A stretch of 8,207 nt of DNA from Dokdonella_A sp040005635. Lineage in GTDB: Bacteria; Pseudomonadota; Gammaproteobacteria; Xanthomonadales; Rhodanobacteraceae. Shown piece after piece: positions 8,207-8,207 of the stretch. The position numbers were made by a program, and so were the translations under genes. The stretch spans positions 1 through 8,207 of the forward strand of contig JBDTYM010000131.1 of the NCBI GenBank assembly GCA_040005635.1. Direction: 5' to 3'. The notes beneath the pieces were generated by a model. It was given only the letters and a program-made list of their open reading frames with translations, did not search any database and had not been told where the DNA came from. How positions within the stretch are numbered: position 1 is the stretch's first letter; each line of letters opens with the position of its first letter.

Positions 8207-8207
8207 T

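Overview
The window is GC-rich chromosomal DNA that looks like a gammaproteobacterium near the Xanthomonadales (Xanthomonadaceae/Rhodanobacteraceae). The reasons are the style of the GltX fragment, a DUF885 lipoprotein, an ATM1-type exporter, and tRNA-Ala(GGC) and tRNA-Glu(TTC) genes with typical gammaproteobacterial sequences. The taxonomic placement is inference. No phage, insertion sequence, CRISPR or defence genes are visible, and gene content is mostly housekeeping or envelope-related.

Layout, left to right. (1) At 1-104 (minus) is the beginning of gltX, glutamyl-tRNA synthetase. It is abnormal: the N-terminal catalytic motif is joined, out of frame, to sequence that normally lies about 290 residues further on. 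(2) Divergent from it, 182-2215 (plus) encodes a CpdB-type 2',3'-cyclic-nucleotide phosphodiesterase/3'-nucleotidase carrying a lipoprotein signal. (3) 2352-4172 (plus) encodes a DUF885 lipoprotein with a zincin-like HExxPGH motif. (4) A 207-base convergent intergenic region holds two inverted GC-rich hairpin repeats of a REP-like family. (5) 4380-4850 (minus) encodes a small secreted DUF4399 protein. (6) Divergent from that, 4958-6751 (plus) encodes an ATM1-type ABC half-transporter. (7) 6890-7975 (plus) encodes an unrecognised protein whose N-terminus resembles a degenerate response-regulator receiver domain. (8) A strong sigma70-like promoter with a GC-rich discriminator begins directly after that gene and drives tRNA-Ala(GGC) and tRNA-Glu(TTC).

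How the parts fit: three of the proteins are exported (two lipoproteins and one soluble secreted protein) and one is an inner-membrane exporter, but there is no clear shared pathway. The only functional pairing at sequence level is gltX at one end and its substrate tRNA-Glu at the other. The items most worth a second look are the broken gltX junction (deletion or misassembly), the orphan pseudo-receiver protein, the REP-like pair, and a C:A mismatch in the tRNA-Glu anticodon stem. I did not find convincing evidence of a new multi-gene system.
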